Shown one piece after another: positions 62,596 to 64,000 of a DNA stretch of 64,000 bases (positions are counted from its first letter, which is position 1; each line of letters opens with the position of its first letter). The notes below the pieces were generated by a model. It saw only the letters and a program-made list of their open reading frames with translations. It was not told the DNA's origin and searched no databases. This stretch comes from an uncultured Litoreibacter sp. (lineage in GTDB: Bacteria > Pseudomonadota > Alphaproteobacteria > Rhodobacterales > Rhodobacteraceae): contig CANLVO010000001.1 in assembly GCA_947494645.1 (NCBI GenBank), positions 1,922,001 to 1,986,000 of the forward strand, written 5' to 3'. Both the position numbers and the translations under genes were made by a program.

Positions 62596-63600
62596 TTAAT
62601 TTAAGTCTCTGATTTCACTTATACTTACCTTTTGCGCTTCAGGAATTCTTCCACTCTTCCAAGCGGCAGGCCACGTTGATCCCGCAACAACATCACGAGC
62701 TGCGTTTTCTGTGAGGTCAAACCGTTGACGCATGACTATAGCCAGATCACTCTGGCTTGGTCGTTTGCCCAGCTTCTCGAAGTAGTCACAAGTAGCAGTA
62801 AGCCAATTTTGCGCATTCGCTTTCTTGCGATGAAGCGGCGTATTGGACGTGACGACAGATGATGGCAGATCTCTCGAAGGCACGAAGAAGTATCCGTCGT
62901 CCAGGTCCTCTCGCTTCAACTTTGCAGCTGCACCCGGAGCCACGAACCGATCGCCTGCCAAAGTTTCTTGCGCAACAATGATCCTGCCAGAAGAAATTGC
63001 ATGATCTATGGCAACTTCCAACTGACGTTGGAGCTTCAACGCCTCGTATGTAAATTCTAATGACCCCGAAGGAACATAAACTGCGGCCGCATGTACAGCT
63101 AGGCTGTCCATAGAAGAAGTGGGCGATCGATCGAGCTCCAAACCATATATTTTGTCTGAAAGCGTTTTGTACTCGCCACCGATAGCATAGGATCCGCAGA
63201 ATGTGGCCTTACGAAAAACAAAAAAGAGATCACAGCTTGGGTCAGAGCATTGACTGAGAATACGCCCTACCAATTGCCTCAACCCAATTTTACCGCGCTT
63301 CCAAGTCAGTGTTTTCCCATCGACAAAAGTTTGCCGAATCGAGCTACTGAAGACCTTGTCGGCGATCTTTGCACAGACCTTTGCTTCGCTGGTTTCTGGG
63401 CCTAGGAGCTCGATCATCTTCACCCGTTCTTCCAGCATTGCTAGAAGATGCCGTGGTGGGTGGATTGGAGATTTCTTGAGTAGTGCTTTCCCCTCCTCCA
63501 AGAGCTCAATGGCCTCGAGTTCACTGCACTGGAACTCCGCTGGATCCTGCCTCCCACCAATTGGTTTCGCAATAAGCGTCCAGTCCTCACCTTCGCTCAT
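62596..63600 (-). CDS. Hypothetical protein coupled to the integrase
   Basis: The 334-residue protein starts at ATG 63600 (MSEGEDWTLIAKPIGGRQDP), overlapping the integrase stop as ATGA. It has no membrane segment. A cysteine-containing stretch, RILSQCSDPSCDLFFVFRKA, could be a small metal site, and the C-terminal part NWLTATCDYFEKLGKRPSQS with DLAIVMRQRFDLTENAARDV looks like a helix-turn-helix. I do not recognise the family. Its tight coupling to the integrase suggests a role in element mobility or cargo expression. Confidence 0.62.
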   Translation of the reverse strand: MSEGEDWTLIAKPIGGRQDPAEFQCSELEAIELLEEGKALLKKSPIHPPRHLLAMLEERVKMIELLGPETSEAKVCAKIADKVFSSSIRQTFVDGKTLTWKRGKIGLRQLVGRILSQCSDPSCDLFFVFRKATFCGSYAIGGEYKTLSDKIYGLELDRSPTSSMDSLAVHAAAVYVPSGSLEFTYEALKLQRQLEVAIDHAISSGRIIVAQETLAGDRFVAPGAAAKLKREDLDDGYFFVPSRDLPSSVVTSNTPLHRKKANAQNWLTATCDYFEKLGKRPSQSDLAIVMRQRFDLTENAARDVVAGSTWPAAWKSGRIPEAQKVSISEIRDLN

Positions 63601-64000
63601 AGCCTGCACCTGTGCTGTAACTCTACACATATCTGCTCCATCGAAGGACGGAGCGCGTCTATGGACGGGCGTGCGTATCTCTGCCCCGTGATCGACAGCG
63701 GCGTGTGATTGAGCAACCGCCCAACGATCTCCTCAAGAACGCCAGCTTCCACAGCAACCGTTGCAAACGTCCGGCGATGCATGTGTGGGTTATACTGCAG
63801 TCTTTCGGGCTTCGTGATGTGCCCAACCACCGATTTTGGAGAAGGAAATACCCATTCCCGGCTCAGAGGGCGCATAGGTGCCAAGATCTCATGGTGCAGT
63901 TGCAGGATCGGCAAATCAAAACTCCGACCATTCTTAGTCATCGGAAGGTGGATGTGATCTTCTCGTATGCTAGCCCATTGGAGGGTGAGCGCTTCCATCT
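63597..64000 (-). CDS. Tyrosine recombinase, C-terminal part (gene cut by window end)
   Basis: The visible 134 codons hold the C-terminal catalytic half of a phage-type integrase: PHMHRRTFATVAVEAG (H-x-x-R), LLNHTPLSITGQRYARP (histidine and nucleophile tyrosine). Box I and the N-terminal arm-binding domain lie beyond the window. Sequence differs from the tRNA-Phe island integrase, so this is another element. The open frame continues past the right edge. Confidence 0.88.
   Translation of the reverse strand, partial: MEALTLQWASIREDHIHLPMTKNGRSFDLPILQLHHEILAPMRPLSREWVFPSPKSVVGHITKPERLQYNPHMHRRTFATVAVEAGVLEEIVGRLLNHTPLSITGQRYARPSIDALRPSMEQICVELQHRCRL

Larger units (their letters stand above)
61517..64000. 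mobile_element. Left part of a second integrative element
   Basis: Five leftward genes are arranged as integrase (cut by the window end), an unknown gene, an AlpA/excisionase-type HTH gene and two replication-initiation-like winged-helix genes, with short or overlapping junctions. This is a usual layout of small alphaproteobacterial integrative elements. The attachment sites are not visible. Confidence 0.7.

Noticed and set aside
1-64000. CRISPR array
   Set aside because: No series of regularly spaced identical repeats was seen on reading the window, and no cas-like gene.

Overview
The window looks like chromosomal DNA of a marine Rhodobacterales (Roseobacter-group alphaproteobacterium). I base this on gene order recalled from that group: murA, DUF2948, hisD, UPF0262, a low-molecular-weight phosphatase, infA, maf, an RNase E/G, yacG and tRNA-Phe in a row, and a DUF3305 / ferredoxin / DUF6494 / Mrp / DUF6505 block. 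No species can be named from the sequence alone.

Layout. (1) 1-5900: Fe-S and redox-maturation genes of the type usually found beside formate dehydrogenase genes. (2) 5919-16345: a 10.4 kb genomic island in the 3' end of tRNA-Phe, bounded by an 18-bp direct repeat. It carries a tyrosine integrase, an AlpA-like regulator, a RepA/KaiC-like ATPase, a serine-recombinase remnant, a McrB-like AAA+ ATPase with a McrC-like PD-(D/E)XK nuclease, and a convergent PvuII-like DNA methyltransferase. The last three genes are the best candidate for an uncommon restriction or defence system. (3) 16330-27991: core genes (yacG to murA, acyl-CoA synthetase, a LysM/BON protein, an ABC exporter) and three tRNAs. 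A 44-bp duplication of the 3' half of tRNA-Gly looks like an integration scar.

(4) 28370-45026: accessory and stress-related genes. There is an RsbQ-like hydrolase coupled to a PAS histidine kinase, DUF998/DUF421 membrane proteins, a PRC-barrel protein and a seven-gene leftward operon (34705-39899) of envelope-stress proteins behind an EcfG-like promoter. A ferritin-like protein, a Crp/Fnr regulator, a Pmp3/YqaE gene with a stop at codon 3, DUF4112, a multiply broken transglutaminase, an esterase with a CopG regulator, and CsbD follow. (5) 45345-47099: a large FAD/NAD(P)-binding protein.

(6) 47371-58008: a complete L-rhamnose regulon. Isomerase (RhaA) and aldolase-dehydrogenase run left; a DeoR regulator, four-part ABC importer, mutarotase and kinase run right, with a large inverted-repeat operator between them. 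(7) 58399-60127: MscS and a small secreted protein behind a perfect EcfG-type promoter. (8) About 61500-64000: part of a second integrative element whose integrase is cut by the window end. About 1.4 kb before it (60128-61516) has no recognisable gene.
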